Assembly: GCF_000025325.1 (NCBI RefSeq)
Contig: NC_013743.1
Location: 1,984,001 to 2,048,000 of the forward strand
Direction: 5' to 3'
Origin: Haloterrigena turkmenica DSM 5511
GTDB taxonomy: Archaea; Halobacteriota; Halobacteria; Halobacteriales; Natrialbaceae
DNA: 64,000 bases
Under the pieces are notes generated by a model. It ran no database searches. It was not told where the DNA came from and saw only the letters and a list, made by a program, of their open reading frames with translations. This document shows positions 50,755 through 60,292 of this stretch, in pieces (within the stretch, counting starts at the first letter, position 1; each line of letters begins with the position of its first letter). Both the position numbers and the translations under genes were made by a program.

Positions 50755-51486
50755 ATGGTATCTTCCCAACCACTGGAGTTCGACCACGACGACCGGAGAC
50801 GGATCTACGAGTACGTCGAGCGCCACGGGGCGGTCGATCCGGACGACGCCCAGTCGGAGCTGCGCATCGATCCCAGCGGCTTTCGCCACCACGTCGCGAT
50901 CCTCAAACGCGACGGGCGCCTCGAGGCGGCGGACGGAACGCTCCGGGTGGTTCTCGACGCGGGCGCCGAGGAGGAGTACGTCGCCGACGACCTCGAGTTC
51001 CACGTCCGGCCGGCCAAACAGGAGGACCTCTCGGGGATCGTCGGCGCGATCCGGCAGGTCGCCGAGGAGAAGACCTACATCGAGGCCGAGAGCGTCGCCG
51101 ACGAGATCGACCACGAGGAGGCTCTGCTCCGGCACAACGAACTCGAGTCCCGGATGTTCTTCGTCGCGACCGTCGACGCGGACGTCGTCGGCTGGGTGCA
51201 CCTCCACGCGCCGGAACTCGAGAAGCTCTCGCATACGGCTGAGCTCACCGTCGGCGTCTTGGAGGAGTACCGCGGCCACGGGCTCGGCTCGCACCTCCTC
51301 TCGCGGGGCCTCGAGTGGGCCGGCTCCCGCGGCTACGAACGGGTCTACCAGAGCGTCCCCTCGAGCAACGACGACGCCATCGCCTTCCTCGAAGAACACG
51401 ACTGGGAGATCGAAGCGATCCGCGAGGATCACTACAAACTCAACGGTCACTACGTCGACGAGGTAATGCTGGCTATCGAGCTCTGA
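50755..51486 (+). CDS. GNAT N-acetyltransferase with N-terminal winged helix
   Basis: A 243-residue fusion. Residues 1-70 resemble a winged helix (DRRRIYEYVERHGAVDPDDAQ; FRHHVAILKRDGRLE). Residues ~85-243 are a GNAT domain with the acetyl-CoA loop VLEEYRGHGLGSHLL (motif A, R/Q-x-x-G-x-G/A) and MFFVATVDADVVGWVHL. It acetylates an unknown amine and could itself bind DNA. The ATG at 50755 fits an upstream TATA-like TTAAGTACTG (about 50725). Confidence 0.8.
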   Translation: MVSSQPLEFDHDDRRRIYEYVERHGAVDPDDAQSELRIDPSGFRHHVAILKRDGRLEAADGTLRVVLDAGAEEEYVADDLEFHVRPAKQEDLSGIVGAIRQVAEEKTYIEAESVADEIDHEEALLRHNELESRMFFVATVDADVVGWVHLHAPELEKLSHTAELTVGVLEEYRGHGLGSHLLSRGLEWAGSRGYERVYQSVPSSNDDAIAFLEEHDWEIEAIREDHYKLNGHYVDEVMLAIEL

Positions 51487-51529
51487 GTCGACAATTCGTT
51501 TTATATAACCGTCCCTGAAACGGGGAGGT

Positions 51530-52816
51530 ATGCGTTTTGCTACCCTCGCTCGGTTCGACCGGGTGGATTGGGGCGAATCGACCGCCGCGATCGTCGCCAT
51601 GGGGCTCGTGCTGGCGGTCGCCGGGATCGTCCGGACACTCGAGACGCCGGTCTCGCAGCCGGTCGTCGCGTTCGAACTGTTCGTCTCGTTGCTCGTTCCG
51701 ACCGGGCTGGCCACCGGCGGCTACTGGCTCGCCAGCCGGAACGTCTCGTCGGATCTCCGCTGGCGAGCCGTAACGCGGGTGTCGATCGGGATCGTCGTCG
51801 CCTGCGGGCTCGCCGCCTGGCTGACGGTGTACGTGGCCCTCGAGGGCGGCGCGGTTCGCGATCCGCTCTCGCTGACGACGACGCTGGCCGCCGTCGGCGG
51901 CGCGACCGGCTTCGCCACCGCCGTTCGGGAGCCATTGGGCGTTGCAACCCCCGATTCTCTCGGCTCGAGCGTGCCCGCTCACACGGCCGAGACCGAGTCG
52001 CCAGCCACGGCCGAGTCGGCCGACGCGACCGCGCGGTCGTCGACGGCGGGAGCCGACGCGTCGCCCGAACCGACGATAGAACGACCGACGGCGGCCGCTG
52101 CCGCCACCGTGACGACCGCGCTCGGGTCGACGCCGACCGATATCGTCCCGGCGAGCGATCGGTCGACCGACGGTGCGACGGCGGATTCCGATGCGTCGAC
52201 GATCGCTGGGACGGCAGCTGATTCCGAGGTGTCGAAGACGACCAGCACGCCGACCCCTTCGGAGTCGGAGGCGGGAGCGTCGCCCGCCATCTGGGACGAC
52301 AGCAGCCCCGAGGGTCGAACCGCCGCTCCCGCGCGTCCCGTGGAGCCGCCCGAACCCACGGCGGGCGACGATTCCGGCTCCGAGACGTTCGAGATTCCGG
52401 GTCGCGACGCGTTCGACGACGGTGCCGACTCGCCAGACCCCCTCGAGTCGCCGACGCCGAGACGGGATCCAGGCGTCGGCGCCGTCGCGGCCGTCCCGTT
52501 GACGGCGGAGACGGTCCTCGACGTTCTCCGAAACGAACGCGTCCGACTCGCCCTCGCAGTCCTCTACCACGAGTGGGACGGCCAGGCGCGCTCGGTCGAC
52601 GCGCTCGCCCGCGCCGTCTCGTCTCACACGGACGACTCCGCTGACGCAGTCGCGGCCGGACTCAAGCACGCGACGCTTCCCCGACTCGCCGAGATTCGGG
52701 CCGTCGACTGGGATCCCTACGCGGATCGCGTCTCGGCGCCGGACCACGCCGTCTTCGAAGAAGGCGTTCGCGAGGCGTCCGCGCTGCTCGAGTCGTTCGA
52801 ACCGGGAACGAGATAG
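51530..52816 (+). CDS. transmembrane protein with C-terminal winged-helix (DUF7344-like) domain
   Basis: A 428-residue protein. Four hydrophobic segments lie in the first ~145 residues, then ~180 residues of low-complexity Ala/Thr/Ser/Asp linker, then a compact domain (about 325-428) reading NERVRLALAVLYHEWDGQARSVDALA and LKHATLPRLAEIRAVDWDP, a DUF7344-like winged helix. It could carry signals from the membrane to DNA without a soluble intermediate. A TTATATAACC box about 30 bases upstream is a good promoter. Confidence 0.75.
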   Translation: MRFATLARFDRVDWGESTAAIVAMGLVLAVAGIVRTLETPVSQPVVAFELFVSLLVPTGLATGGYWLASRNVSSDLRWRAVTRVSIGIVVACGLAAWLTVYVALEGGAVRDPLSLTTTLAAVGGATGFATAVREPLGVATPDSLGSSVPAHTAETESPATAESADATARSSTAGADASPEPTIERPTAAAAATVTTALGSTPTDIVPASDRSTDGATADSDASTIAGTAADSEVSKTTSTPTPSESEAGASPAIWDDSSPEGRTAAPARPVEPPEPTAGDDSGSETFEIPGRDAFDDGADSPDPLESPTPRRDPGVGAVAAVPLTAETVLDVLRNERVRLALAVLYHEWDGQARSVDALARAVSSHTDDSADAVAAGLKHATLPRLAEIRAVDWDPYADRVSAPDHAVFEEGVREASALLESFEPGTR

Positions 52817-52850
52817 CGATCGCGACCGGCGGCCGGTTCGCGTCGCTCCG

Positions 52851-53047
52851 CTACGCGGGATGCTCCTCTTCTTCGTCGGCGATTTCGAACAGCTGCTCAT
52901 AGCCCTCGTCGTCGGGCAACTGCCGTTCGACGTCCTCGAGTTCGCCGCTGGTGACCGCCTCCGCGACGACGCTCAAGTCGTCGTATCGGATATCCGACAG
53001 TGGCGTCGTCGCGGGGAACGCCGTGATCCCTTCAGGCGACGGTCGAC
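52851..53047 (-). pseudogene. fragment of a DUF2267-like protein
   Basis: About 62 codons ending DDLSVVAEAVTSGELEDVERQ, then LPDDEGYEQLFEIADEEEEHPA. This is the second half of a DUF2267 unit (GELEDVxxQLPxxYxxLF). There is no ATG or GTG in the plausible coding part; the frame merely runs on into the ferredoxin gene as shadow. It seems to be a leftover C-terminal piece, unless a CTG start near 53043 is used. Confidence 0.45.
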
Positions 53048-53050
53048 CGA

Positions 53051-53422
53051 TCAGCGCTCGTCCGCGGGCGCCGTCGGGCCGTCCGACGCCGCGGGTGCGT
53101 CGCCGTCTGGTACCCGCTGGCCCCAGAGGCCGTCGTACTTTCGGACCTCGAGATCGCCGTCGACCCGCGTCTGGCACGACAGCCGGAGGCCGCCGTCGGG
53201 ATCGTGCGGGGGGAGGGAGAGACGGCGGCGTTCGGCCGCGGTCGGCTCGCTCGCGTCGCCCTCGATCGCGACGGCGCAGGTCCCGCAGGTGCCGTGTCCG
53301 CGACAGTTGAGCCAGTTCGCACGACCGTTGTGCGGCGACTCGCCTGCTTCGAGGAGGACGTCCCGGAGGATTCGTCCGCGTTCACACTCGATTTCCCGTC
53401 CGCGAAACTCGATCGTTGGCAT
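53051..53422 (-). CDS. 2Fe-2S ferredoxin
   Basis: A 123-residue ferredoxin. CRGHGTCGTCAVAIEG gives C-x5-C-x2-C, with the fourth Cys in LSCQTRV about 30 residues later. The order matches the plant/adrenodoxin-like beta-grasp ferredoxins of haloarchaea, but this one lacks their extra N-terminal acidic domain. It is a soluble electron carrier; partner unknown. Start at 53422, with MPTIEFRGREI the conserved first strand. Confidence 0.85.
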   Translation of the reverse strand: MPTIEFRGREIECERGRILRDVLLEAGESPHNGRANWLNCRGHGTCGTCAVAIEGDASEPTAAERRRLSLPPHDPDGGLRLSCQTRVDGDLEVRKYDGLWGQRVPDGDAPAASDGPTAPADER

Positions 53423-53562
53423 GGCAACCAGTAGGACACGCGGCGGCTTCGTTCTTTGCCGCCCGCGACCTCTCGGATCGGGTCGCCTCTCGACTGGTAG
53501 CGCCCACCGTCGGAGAATCCCCAATCGAAAGGCAATTTTGCGCCACGCGAGTACCGAACGGT

Positions 53563-54741
53563 ATGCTTTCGATCGCGCTTGCCGGGAAGCCCAACGCCGG
53601 CAAGTCCACGTTCTACACCGCGGCGACGATGGCCGACGTCGACGTCGCCAACTACCCCTTCACGACGATCGACGCCAACCGCGGCGTCAGCTACGCCCGG
53701 ACCGACTGTCCCTGCCTCGAGCGCGAGGAGCGCTGTAACGCCGACAACTGCGAGGACGGCAAGCGCTACGTCCCGATCGAGCTAATCGACGTGGCGGGGC
53801 TGGTGCCGGGCGCCCACGAGGGGAAGGGGCTGGGCAACCAGTTCCTCGACGAACTCACGAACGCGGACGTGATCGTCAACGTGATCGACGCCTCCGGCGG
53901 GACCAACGAGAAGGGCGAACCCGTCGACATCGGTGAGCACGACCCACTCGAGGACATCGACTTCGTCGAGGAGGAGATGGACCTCTGGCTGGCGGGCATC
54001 GTCGAGCGCAACTGGGAGTCCGTCGAGCGCAAGTCCCGCTCTCCCGATTTCGACATCGACGACGTCCTCGCGGACATGCTCTCGGGCTTCGGCGCCTCTC
54101 CCAAACAGATCGCTATCGTCCTCCGAGAGCTCGACTACCCCGAGGACCCCATCCAGTGGGAGGACGCACACCGCGAGGAGCTCGCGCGGCTGGTCCGCGA
54201 GCGGACCAAGCCGATCGTCGTCGCGGCGAACAAGATCGACGTCGCCCCCGAGGAGAACGTCGAGAAACTGCTCGACCTCGACAAGCCGGTCATCCCCACG
54301 ACCGCCGAGGGCGAACTCGCCCTTCGACGAGCCGCCGACAACGGGTTAGTCGACTACGACCCCGGCGACGAGACCCTCGAGATCGGCGACGACGTCAACG
54401 ACGCCCAGCGCGACGCCCTCGCGGACTTGGCCGAGACGATGGCCGAGCACGGCGGCACCGGCGTCCAGGGCGCGCTGAACTACGCGGTCTACGACCTGCT
54501 CGAGCACCTCACCGCCTACCCGGTCGAGGACGCCGCGAAGTGGTCCGACGGCAGCGGCAACATCCTGCCCGACGCCTTCCTGCTGCCCGACGGCTCGACG
54601 CCGGTCGATCTGGCCTACGCCGTCCACTCCGACATCGGCGACGGTTACCTCCACGCCGTCAACGCGAAGACGAACCGGGAGATCGGCGAGGAGTACGAAC
54701 TCGAGGAGGGCGACGTGATCAAGATCGTCAGCACAAACTAG
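53563..54741 (+). CDS. YchF/OLA1-type OBG-family GTPase/ATPase
   Basis: A 392-residue protein. G1 AGKPNAGKSTFY (about 8-19), G2/switch NYPFTTIDANRG, G3 DVAGLVPGAHEGKGLG, G4 ANKID, and a C-terminal TGS domain (GSTPVDLAYAVHSDIGDGYLHAVNAKTNREIG). The Cys cluster CPCLEREERCNADNC in the G domain is typical of archaeal members. It associates with ribosomes. Start at 53563 is the conserved family N-terminus. Confidence 0.9.
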   Translation: MLSIALAGKPNAGKSTFYTAATMADVDVANYPFTTIDANRGVSYARTDCPCLEREERCNADNCEDGKRYVPIELIDVAGLVPGAHEGKGLGNQFLDELTNADVIVNVIDASGGTNEKGEPVDIGEHDPLEDIDFVEEEMDLWLAGIVERNWESVERKSRSPDFDIDDVLADMLSGFGASPKQIAIVLRELDYPEDPIQWEDAHREELARLVRERTKPIVVAANKIDVAPEENVEKLLDLDKPVIPTTAEGELALRRAADNGLVDYDPGDETLEIGDDVNDAQRDALADLAETMAEHGGTGVQGALNYAVYDLLEHLTAYPVEDAAKWSDGSGNILPDAFLLPDGSTPVDLAYAVHSDIGDGYLHAVNAKTNREIGEEYELEEGDVIKIVSTN

Positions 54742-54747
54742 CACGGC

Positions 54748-54765
54748 TATTTTTCTCTGTGTTTT
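54748..54765 (+). terminator. T-rich transcription end after ychF-like gene
   Basis: TATTTTTCTCTGTGTTTT begins seven bases after the stop codon, fitting archaeal T-tract termination. Confidence 0.45.
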
Positions 54766-54827
54766 AACCGACTGCGGTGATCAGTACAGGGAACGCACTT
54801 ATTGTGAATCATTGAACAATTTTCACT

Positions 54828-54989
54828 ATGGGATCATCGCCACCGACTCTCTGTCCGCGTTGTGGCAAGCGAGAGACGTATTCAGCTCGATATACGACAC
54901 CAGGATGGCGAATACAATTCTACGAATGCGATAATTGCGGTCGAAGATATGACCCGTATCTCGACGCAGAATACAGCATAGACCGATGA
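54828..54989 (+). CDS. 53-residue zinc-ribbon protein
   Basis: The frame from ATG at 54828 to TGA at 54987 encodes MGSSPPTLCPRCGKRETYSA, then WRIQFYECDNCGRRYDPYL. CPRC and CDNC form a clear zinc ribbon. A CTTATTG box about 28 bases upstream gives a leaderless promoter. GC content is lower than in its neighbours, which suggests recent arrival. Function unknown. The following 54990-55197 has no gene. Confidence 0.7.
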   Translation: MGSSPPTLCPRCGKRETYSARYTTPGWRIQFYECDNCGRRYDPYLDAEYSIDR

Positions 54990-55197
54990 AAAGTTCGCAT
55001 CTATAGTGACTACGGAAGTCAGTCGAGGGTAGATTGGAATTTATGAATTGTGTATATCCTCGGGGTAGTAATCAGCGTCATTATCGTCGGCTATCTCCTG
55101 TCTGTTCGAGATAAATTCGACTGAGAACTGCGGCCCGTTCGATAGCCCTCCGTCGTCAGGCATACGACTTATTGCGAGATCCGTGGGACCATCGAAC

Positions 55198-55455
55198 ATG
55201 GTAGATAAGACACTCGCTGCCGAGGAACTCACTCGCGACGAGGCCGCCGAACGGCTTCGAGAACTGGCCGACGCGCTCGAGGGCGACGGCCCGGCGTCGG
55301 TCCGGACGGGGAACAAGACGGTCTCCCTCCGGCCGTCGCAGTCGATCGCCTACGAGCTGGGCGTCCGCGAGCGGTCGTCGATCCTGCGGGGCTCGCGCGA
55401 AACGATCTCCCTCAAAATGGACTGGAAGCCGCCGAAGTCGTCCGGCGAGGAGTGA
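55198..55455 (+). CDS. amphi-Trp domain protein
   Basis: An 85-residue protein. ELTRDEAAERLRELADALEG at the start and ETISLKMDWKPP at the end define the amphi-Trp domain, a small haloarchaeal and bacterial module named for amphipathic strands and a conserved Trp. Function unknown. Confidence 0.75.
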   Translation: MVDKTLAAEELTRDEAAERLRELADALEGDGPASVRTGNKTVSLRPSQSIAYELGVRERSSILRGSRETISLKMDWKPPKSSGEE

Positions 55456-55488
55456 GCAGCGCCGCCGCCGACTCGCTTCGCGATCCGC

Positions 55489-56355
55489 TCACGGGAACCC
55501 GACGCCGGCGAGCGGCTCGAACCAGACCGCGGTGACGAGCACGGCCAGAAAGACGTAGGAGCCGCGGACGAGCAGCATCGTGGCGAGCGTGGGCTCCGCG
55601 CGACGCGCGACGAGCGCGACCGCGCCGAAGGCGAGCGCGGCCAGCGCCGTCGTCGGCGGGAAGACGCGAGCGACGGCGAAGGCGAGGACGGCCAGCAGGG
55701 CCGTCAGCATCAGTCCGTAGGCCAGCGCGTACGCGCGATCCGGACCGACGGCGACGGCGACGGTGCGCTTCTCGATCGACCGGTCGTAGTCGTAATCCTG
55801 GGTGTCGTCGATGACTTTGATCCCCGACAGGAGCACGAGGAAGACGAGGGCGAACCCCGCCGCGACGGCGCTGATCGTCCCGGCCTGCACGTAGAACCCG
55901 CCGAGGATCGCGAGGGCGATGCCGAGCGGGTAGCCCGTCGTCGCGGTAAGCGGGTTCGTGTCCAACTGCGGCGCGTGGTGGTACGCGATCAGCCACGTCG
56001 GCAGCGTCAGGACGACCGCGACTGGATCGACGAGCACCCATAGTAGCACGCAACAAGCGGCGAAGACCGTCGTCGAGAGCGCCAGTCCCACGCGACACCC
56101 GCGCTCGGTCAGCGGGTGCTCGTCGTCCTCGCCGCGGATGTGGAAATCGACGTAGCCGTCCTTGACGTGGGCCGTGTAGACCGCGGCGAAGATCGCGACG
56201 GCGTGGATCGCCGCGATGGCCGGATCGATCCGCCCGACGAGGACTGCACCGAACAGCGCCGCTGCGACCGGCGGCGTCATGAAGACGGGGTGGACCTGCG
56301 ACAGGAACGCTCGCACCGTCGCTCGCGGGCCTGTGCCGGTTCTCGCGAGGGCCAT
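55489..56355 (-). CDS. UbiA-type prenyltransferase
   Basis: A 288-residue membrane protein with eight to nine hydrophobic segments. The second Asp-rich motif IDDTQDYDYDRSIEKRT (about residues 187-203) is clear; the first motif region is KDGYVDFHIRGEDDE, shifted from the classical N-x3-D-x3-D. It attaches prenyl chains to an acceptor in the membrane, for example for menaquinone or lipid-core synthesis, or is a divergent member with another acceptor. Divergent from the ThDP enzyme gene. Confidence 0.85.
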   Translation of the reverse strand: MALARTGTGPRATVRAFLSQVHPVFMTPPVAAALFGAVLVGRIDPAIAAIHAVAIFAAVYTAHVKDGYVDFHIRGEDDEHPLTERGCRVGLALSTTVFAACCVLLWVLVDPVAVVLTLPTWLIAYHHAPQLDTNPLTATTGYPLGIALAILGGFYVQAGTISAVAAGFALVFLVLLSGIKVIDDTQDYDYDRSIEKRTVAVAVGPDRAYALAYGLMLTALLAVLAFAVARVFPPTTALAALAFGAVALVARRAEPTLATMLLVRGSYVFLAVLVTAVWFEPLAGVGFP

Positions 56356-56530
56356 ACTCGAGCGACAACGAACTGATACATAATACCCGTGCCGGCACGA
56401 CGTTCGCTGCGGGTCGGGCGCCCTCGACCCCTCGATGGGCGCCGCCGTGGGTGCAGGTCGGCACTCCGTGCAACCGGCGCGCCACTCCGTAACGCACAGT
56501 TTGATGTGCCGTCCCGTGCCACTGACGGGC

Positions 56531-58222
56531 ATGACAGCGGGCTATACCGGAGCCGATCTCTTCACGGACGCGCTCGAGTCCTACGGCGTCGACTACGTCT
56601 TCGGGAATCCGGGAACGACGGAGCTGCCGATCATGGAGGCGATCGGCGAGAGCAACCTCGAGTACCGGCTCGGGCTCCACGAGGACATCGCGGTCGGGAT
56701 GGCCGGCGGCTACGCCCAGCGGCGTCGGTACCACGCCCACCACGACGACTCGATCACGCCGGTCGGGGTGGCGAACCTCCACATCGCGCCGGGGCTGGCC
56801 CACGGCCTCGGAAATCTCTATGCGGCCAAGGTCGCCGGCGCGCCGCTGGTCGTCACCGCGGGCAACCACAGCACCGACTTCCGCCACGAGGAGCCGATCC
56901 TCTCGGGCCGACTCGCCGACATGGCCCGCCAGTTCTGCAAGTGGTCCGACGAGGTGCTCGACGTCGCCGCGCTGCCGACGATGCTGCGACGGGCGTTCAG
57001 AGTCGCGATGACGCCGCCGACCGGCCCCGTCTTCCTCGCGCTGCCGCTCGACGTCACGATGGCCGAGACCGACGCCGAGCCCGAGCGGCTGGGACCGATC
57101 CCGAACGCCGGCAGCGGTGACCCCGTGCAACTCGAGCGCGCCGCCGATTTGCTGGCCGAGGCCGACGATCCGGTGTTGGTCGTCGGCGATCACGTCGCCC
57201 GCTCGGGCGCCGATGCCGTCGCCGCGGCGGTCGAGCTCGCGGAGGCGACGGGGGCCCGCGTCCACGGCGAGATCCTCTCCTGCGAGGTCGACTTCCCGAC
57301 CGACCACGATCAGTGGGTCTCCTACCTGCCGACCAGCGAGGACGCGGCCGCAATGTTGATGGACACCGATACGATCTGCTTCGCCGGCGTGTCGACGAAC
57401 ACGACGCTGACCCGCCACGAGGAGGCGCTGGTCGATCCGGAGACGACCTGCATCCACCTCAGTGACGACGCCTGGGAAGTCGGCAAGAACCAGCCCGCCG
57501 ACGCGGCCGTCGTCGGCGATCCCGGCCTGGTCATGCAGGAACTGACCGAGCGCGTCCAGGGGAAGCTCTCCGACGACGTCGTCGCCGACCGCCTCGAGTC
57601 GGTCGCCCAGATGAAGGAGCTGGTCGAATCGAAGATGTCTGGCTACGGCGAGGGCGACGGCGAGGACGACCCGCGCGCCTCGAAGGCCGAGTTAGTCGAC
57701 GCGATGGAGCGCGTCGCCGGCGACGCCGCCATCGTCGACGAGGGCGTCACCTCGAAGTACGCCATGCTGACGCGGTGGGAGTTCGCGCCCGAACAGTACA
57801 TCTCGAACAAGGGCGGCGGCCTCGGCTACGGGCTCCCGGCGGCGGTCGGCGCAGCCGTCGCGGAGGCCCAACGGGACGACCCTCGCGACGTGGTCGGCTT
57901 CATCGGCGACGGCTCCTACCAGTACTACCCCCACTCGATCTACAGCGCCGCCCGCTACGACCTGGATCTGACGGTCGTCATCTCGGACAACCGCAACTAC
58001 CGCATCCTCAAGGACAACACCCTCCACCTCATGGGCGGCGAGGAGGAGGATTACGAGTTCGTCGGCATGGACTTCGAGCCCGGCGTCGATCTCGTGCGAA
58101 ACGCCGAGAGCCACGGCGCCCGCGCCGAACTCGTCGAAACGCCCGACGAAATCGACGAGGCGCTCGCGGACGCGCTGGCCCGGGACGGCCCGGACGTCCT
58201 CGACGTGCTGGTCCACGACTGA
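56531..58222 (+). CDS. thiamine-diphosphate enzyme (benzoylformate decarboxylase/acetolactate synthase-like)
   Basis: A 563-residue three-domain ThDP enzyme. The N-terminal domain has VDYVFGNPGTTELPIMEA with the catalytic Glu; the ThDP-binding domain begins at GLGYGLPAAVGAAVAEAQ and has GDGSYQYYPHSIYSAARYD with N at the metal site (SDNRNY). The closest pattern is benzoylformate decarboxylase, where NPGTTELP is typical. Haloarchaea also use such enzymes as 2-oxo acid decarboxylases; substrate unresolved. Confidence 0.85.
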   Translation: MTAGYTGADLFTDALESYGVDYVFGNPGTTELPIMEAIGESNLEYRLGLHEDIAVGMAGGYAQRRRYHAHHDDSITPVGVANLHIAPGLAHGLGNLYAAKVAGAPLVVTAGNHSTDFRHEEPILSGRLADMARQFCKWSDEVLDVAALPTMLRRAFRVAMTPPTGPVFLALPLDVTMAETDAEPERLGPIPNAGSGDPVQLERAADLLAEADDPVLVVGDHVARSGADAVAAAVELAEATGARVHGEILSCEVDFPTDHDQWVSYLPTSEDAAAMLMDTDTICFAGVSTNTTLTRHEEALVDPETTCIHLSDDAWEVGKNQPADAAVVGDPGLVMQELTERVQGKLSDDVVADRLESVAQMKELVESKMSGYGEGDGEDDPRASKAELVDAMERVAGDAAIVDEGVTSKYAMLTRWEFAPEQYISNKGGGLGYGLPAAVGAAVAEAQRDDPRDVVGFIGDGSYQYYPHSIYSAARYDLDLTVVISDNRNYRILKDNTLHLMGGEEEDYEFVGMDFEPGVDLVRNAESHGARAELVETPDEIDEALADALARDGPDVLDVLVHD

Positions 58223-58348
58223 GCCGAGCGCCGAACGGCCCGGTCCTCGAGGCCGGGCGACGACTGCTCGAGGCCCCGGTCGCATCAGTCCCGCAACAGT
58301 AGGCCGGTAGACACTTAGCCGTCGTCGGTGCAGAGAGAGGTATCACGG

Positions 58349-60277
58349 ATGGGCTGGATCATCAACCCGTACAGCATCGTGCTGTTGCTGTCTCTCGCCG
58401 TCGCCGTCGGGACCGCGGTCGCGGCGTGGCGATCGCGTCCGGCCGCCGGTTCGGTCCCCCTCGCCGCGCTGATGGCGAGCGTCGCGCTCTGGCTTGGGAT
58501 GCACGTCCTCGAGATCGAGTCGACGGCGTTCGTCTGGAAGGCCCGCTGGGCGGATCTCCAGTGGGTGTCCGCTGCTATCATCCCGTCGCTGTTTCTCGTC
58601 TTCGCTCTCGCGTATACGGGCCGAGACCGCTGGCTCACCCGCCGCCGACTCGGGCTGTTGGCGATCGAACCGCTGGTCATGGTCGGCCTGTTGGCGCTCA
58701 ACGGCCGGACCCGCGTTCTGTGGGGGCCGCCGCACGAGGCGATGGTCCCGCTGAACGTCCCGTGGGCCCAGCCAGCGACGGTCGTCACCGCGGAGCCGAA
58801 CGTCGGGCTGTTCGTCCACCTCGCGTACGCGACGCTCTGTCTCGCGGCCACCGCGATCGTCGTCCTCGACGTCGCGGTCCGGAGCAACAGCCTCCACCGC
58901 TGGCAGGGGATCGCCGTCCTCGTCGCGGTGGCGGTTCCGTGGGCGTCGGCCGTCGTCGCGAGTTCGTCCCTCGAGATCATCGGGACGACCCCGATCGGAC
59001 TGACGATCACCGGGCTCGCGATCACGTTCGGCCTCTACCGCTACCGCCTGCTCGAGCTCGCGCCGATCGCGCGCAACGAGGTCGTCGCCAACCTCGAGGA
59101 CGGCGTGCTCGTCGTCGATGCCGACCGGCGGATCATCGACAGCAACCCGGTCGCACAGCGGCTCTTCGACCGGGACCGTGATGCGCTCGTCGGCACCCCC
59201 GTCGTCGACGTCGTTCCGACGGTCGACGTCGACGCGGTAATCGATGCATCCGCCGACGGCGGCGACGGTCACGACGCCCAGTTCTCGCTCGGCGACGGCG
59301 CTGAGCGTCGCATCTACGAGCTCTCGGCCTCGCCCATCGACGGCCGCGGCGGCCCCCTCGGCTGGACGCTCGTCGTCCACGACGTGACCGACCGCGTCCG
59401 ACGGGAGCGCGAACTCGAGCGCAAGAACCGAAAGCTCGACGAGTTCGCCAGCGTGGTCAGTCACGACCTGCGCAACCCGCTGACGGTATCGAAGGGGTAC
59501 CTCGAGTTACTCGAGGAGGAGTACGATCCCGAGCACGTCCGCACGATCGCCCGGTCCCACGAGCGGATGGAGGAACTGATCGACGACGTCCTCACCCTCG
59601 CCCGCCAGGGGCAGGCCGCCCTCGAGCCCGAACCCGTCGCCCTCGGGCCGGCGGCGAGGACGGCCTGGGAGACAGTCGACACGGGCGACGCCGCGCTTAC
59701 GGTCGCCGACGACCGGACGATCCGTGCCGACCCCGCGCAGTTCCGCCAGTTGCTCGAGAACCTCTTTCGGAACAGCGTCGAGCACGGTTCCACGAACCCT
59801 GACCCGCGGGCTCGTCAGGACGACGAAAGACGCTCCACGTCTTCCGAGCCCTCGGTCGCTGACGCTCCCGAGGACACTGTCGAGCACGGCTCGACGAGCA
59901 GTCAGCGCGAGAACCGCTCCGACGACACTGTGGAACACGGCTCAGCGTCCCTCGAGTCGCGGCCTCGTCAGCAGATCGAACGCGATGGCGTCGCCATCAC
60001 CGTCGGCGCGCTCGAGGACGGGCTCTACGTGGCGGACACGGGTCGGGGCTTCGAAGACGAACCCGATCGCCTCTTCGAGCCGGGATACACGACCGGCGAC
60101 GGGGGAACGGGACTCGGACTATCGATCGTCGCCGACGTCGTCGACCACCACGGCTGGTCGATCGCGGCGAGCGACGCCGACGGCGCGCGGTTCGAGATTA
60201 CCGGCGTCGAGTTCGTCGATTCGGACACGGACCCAGATCCGACTCCGAACTCGAGCGACGAGCAGCGGCCGTCGTGA
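58349..60277 (+). CDS. membrane sensor histidine kinase (7TM-PAS-HisKA-HATPase) with repeat insertion
   Basis: A 642-residue kinase. Residues 1-235 carry seven hydrophobic segments (His-kinase N-terminal 7TM module), then a PAS domain ([19 protein letters not shown]), the H-box [11 protein letters not shown], and an ATPase domain with N-box [14 protein letters not shown]1 VADTGRGF and G2 GGTGLGLSI. Between the N-box and G1 lie about 65 extra residues with three VEHGS-containing units (59777, 59879, 59930). The start MGWIINPY is preferred over the Met 21 bases earlier. No response regulator is adjacent. Confidence 0.9.
   Translation: MGWIINPYSIVLLLSLAVAVGTAVAAWRSRPAAGSVPLAALMASVALWLGMHVLEIESTAFVWKARWADLQWVSAAIIPSLFLVFALAYTGRDRWLTRRRLGLLAIEPLVMVGLLALNGRTRVLWGPPHEAMVPLNVPWAQPATVVTAEPNVGLFVHLAYATLCLAATAIVVLDVAVRSNSLHRWQGIAVLVAVAVPWASAVVASSSLEIIGTTPIGLTITGLAITFGLYRYRLLELAPIARNEVVANLEDGVLVVDADRRIIDSNPVAQRLFDRDRDALVGTPVVDVVPTVDVDAVIDASADGGDGHDAQFSLGDGAERRIYELSASPIDGRGGPLGWTLVVHDVTDRVRRERELERKNRKLDEFASVVSHDLRNPLTVSKGYLELLEEEYDPEHVRTIARSHERMEELIDDVLTLARQGQAALEPEPVALGPAARTAWETVDTGDAALTVADDRTIRADPAQFRQLLENLFRNSVEHGSTNPDPRARQDDERRSTSSEPSVADAPEDTVEHGSTSSQRENRSDDTVEHGSASLESRPRQQIERDGVAITVGALEDGLYVADTGRGFEDEPDRLFEPGYTTGDGGTGLGLSIVADVVDHHGWSIAASDADGARFEITGVEFVDSDTDPDPTPNSSDEQRPS
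59777..59944 (+). repeat. VEHGS-unit repeat inside the kinase gene
   Basis: Three units coding VEHGS start at 59777, 59879 and 59930, spaced 102 and 51 bp (34 and 17 codons). Units 2 and 3 share the longer DTVEHGS. The spacing in multiples of 17 codons indicates tandem duplication followed by drift. Confidence 0.7.
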
Positions 60278-60292
60278 CTCGAGTCGCCGCGC

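Noticed and set aside
55041..55316. Minus-strand 91-codon frame over the amphi-Trp gene start
   Set aside because: Ser-rich shadow of the amphi-Trp gene followed by AT-rich intergenic sequence.
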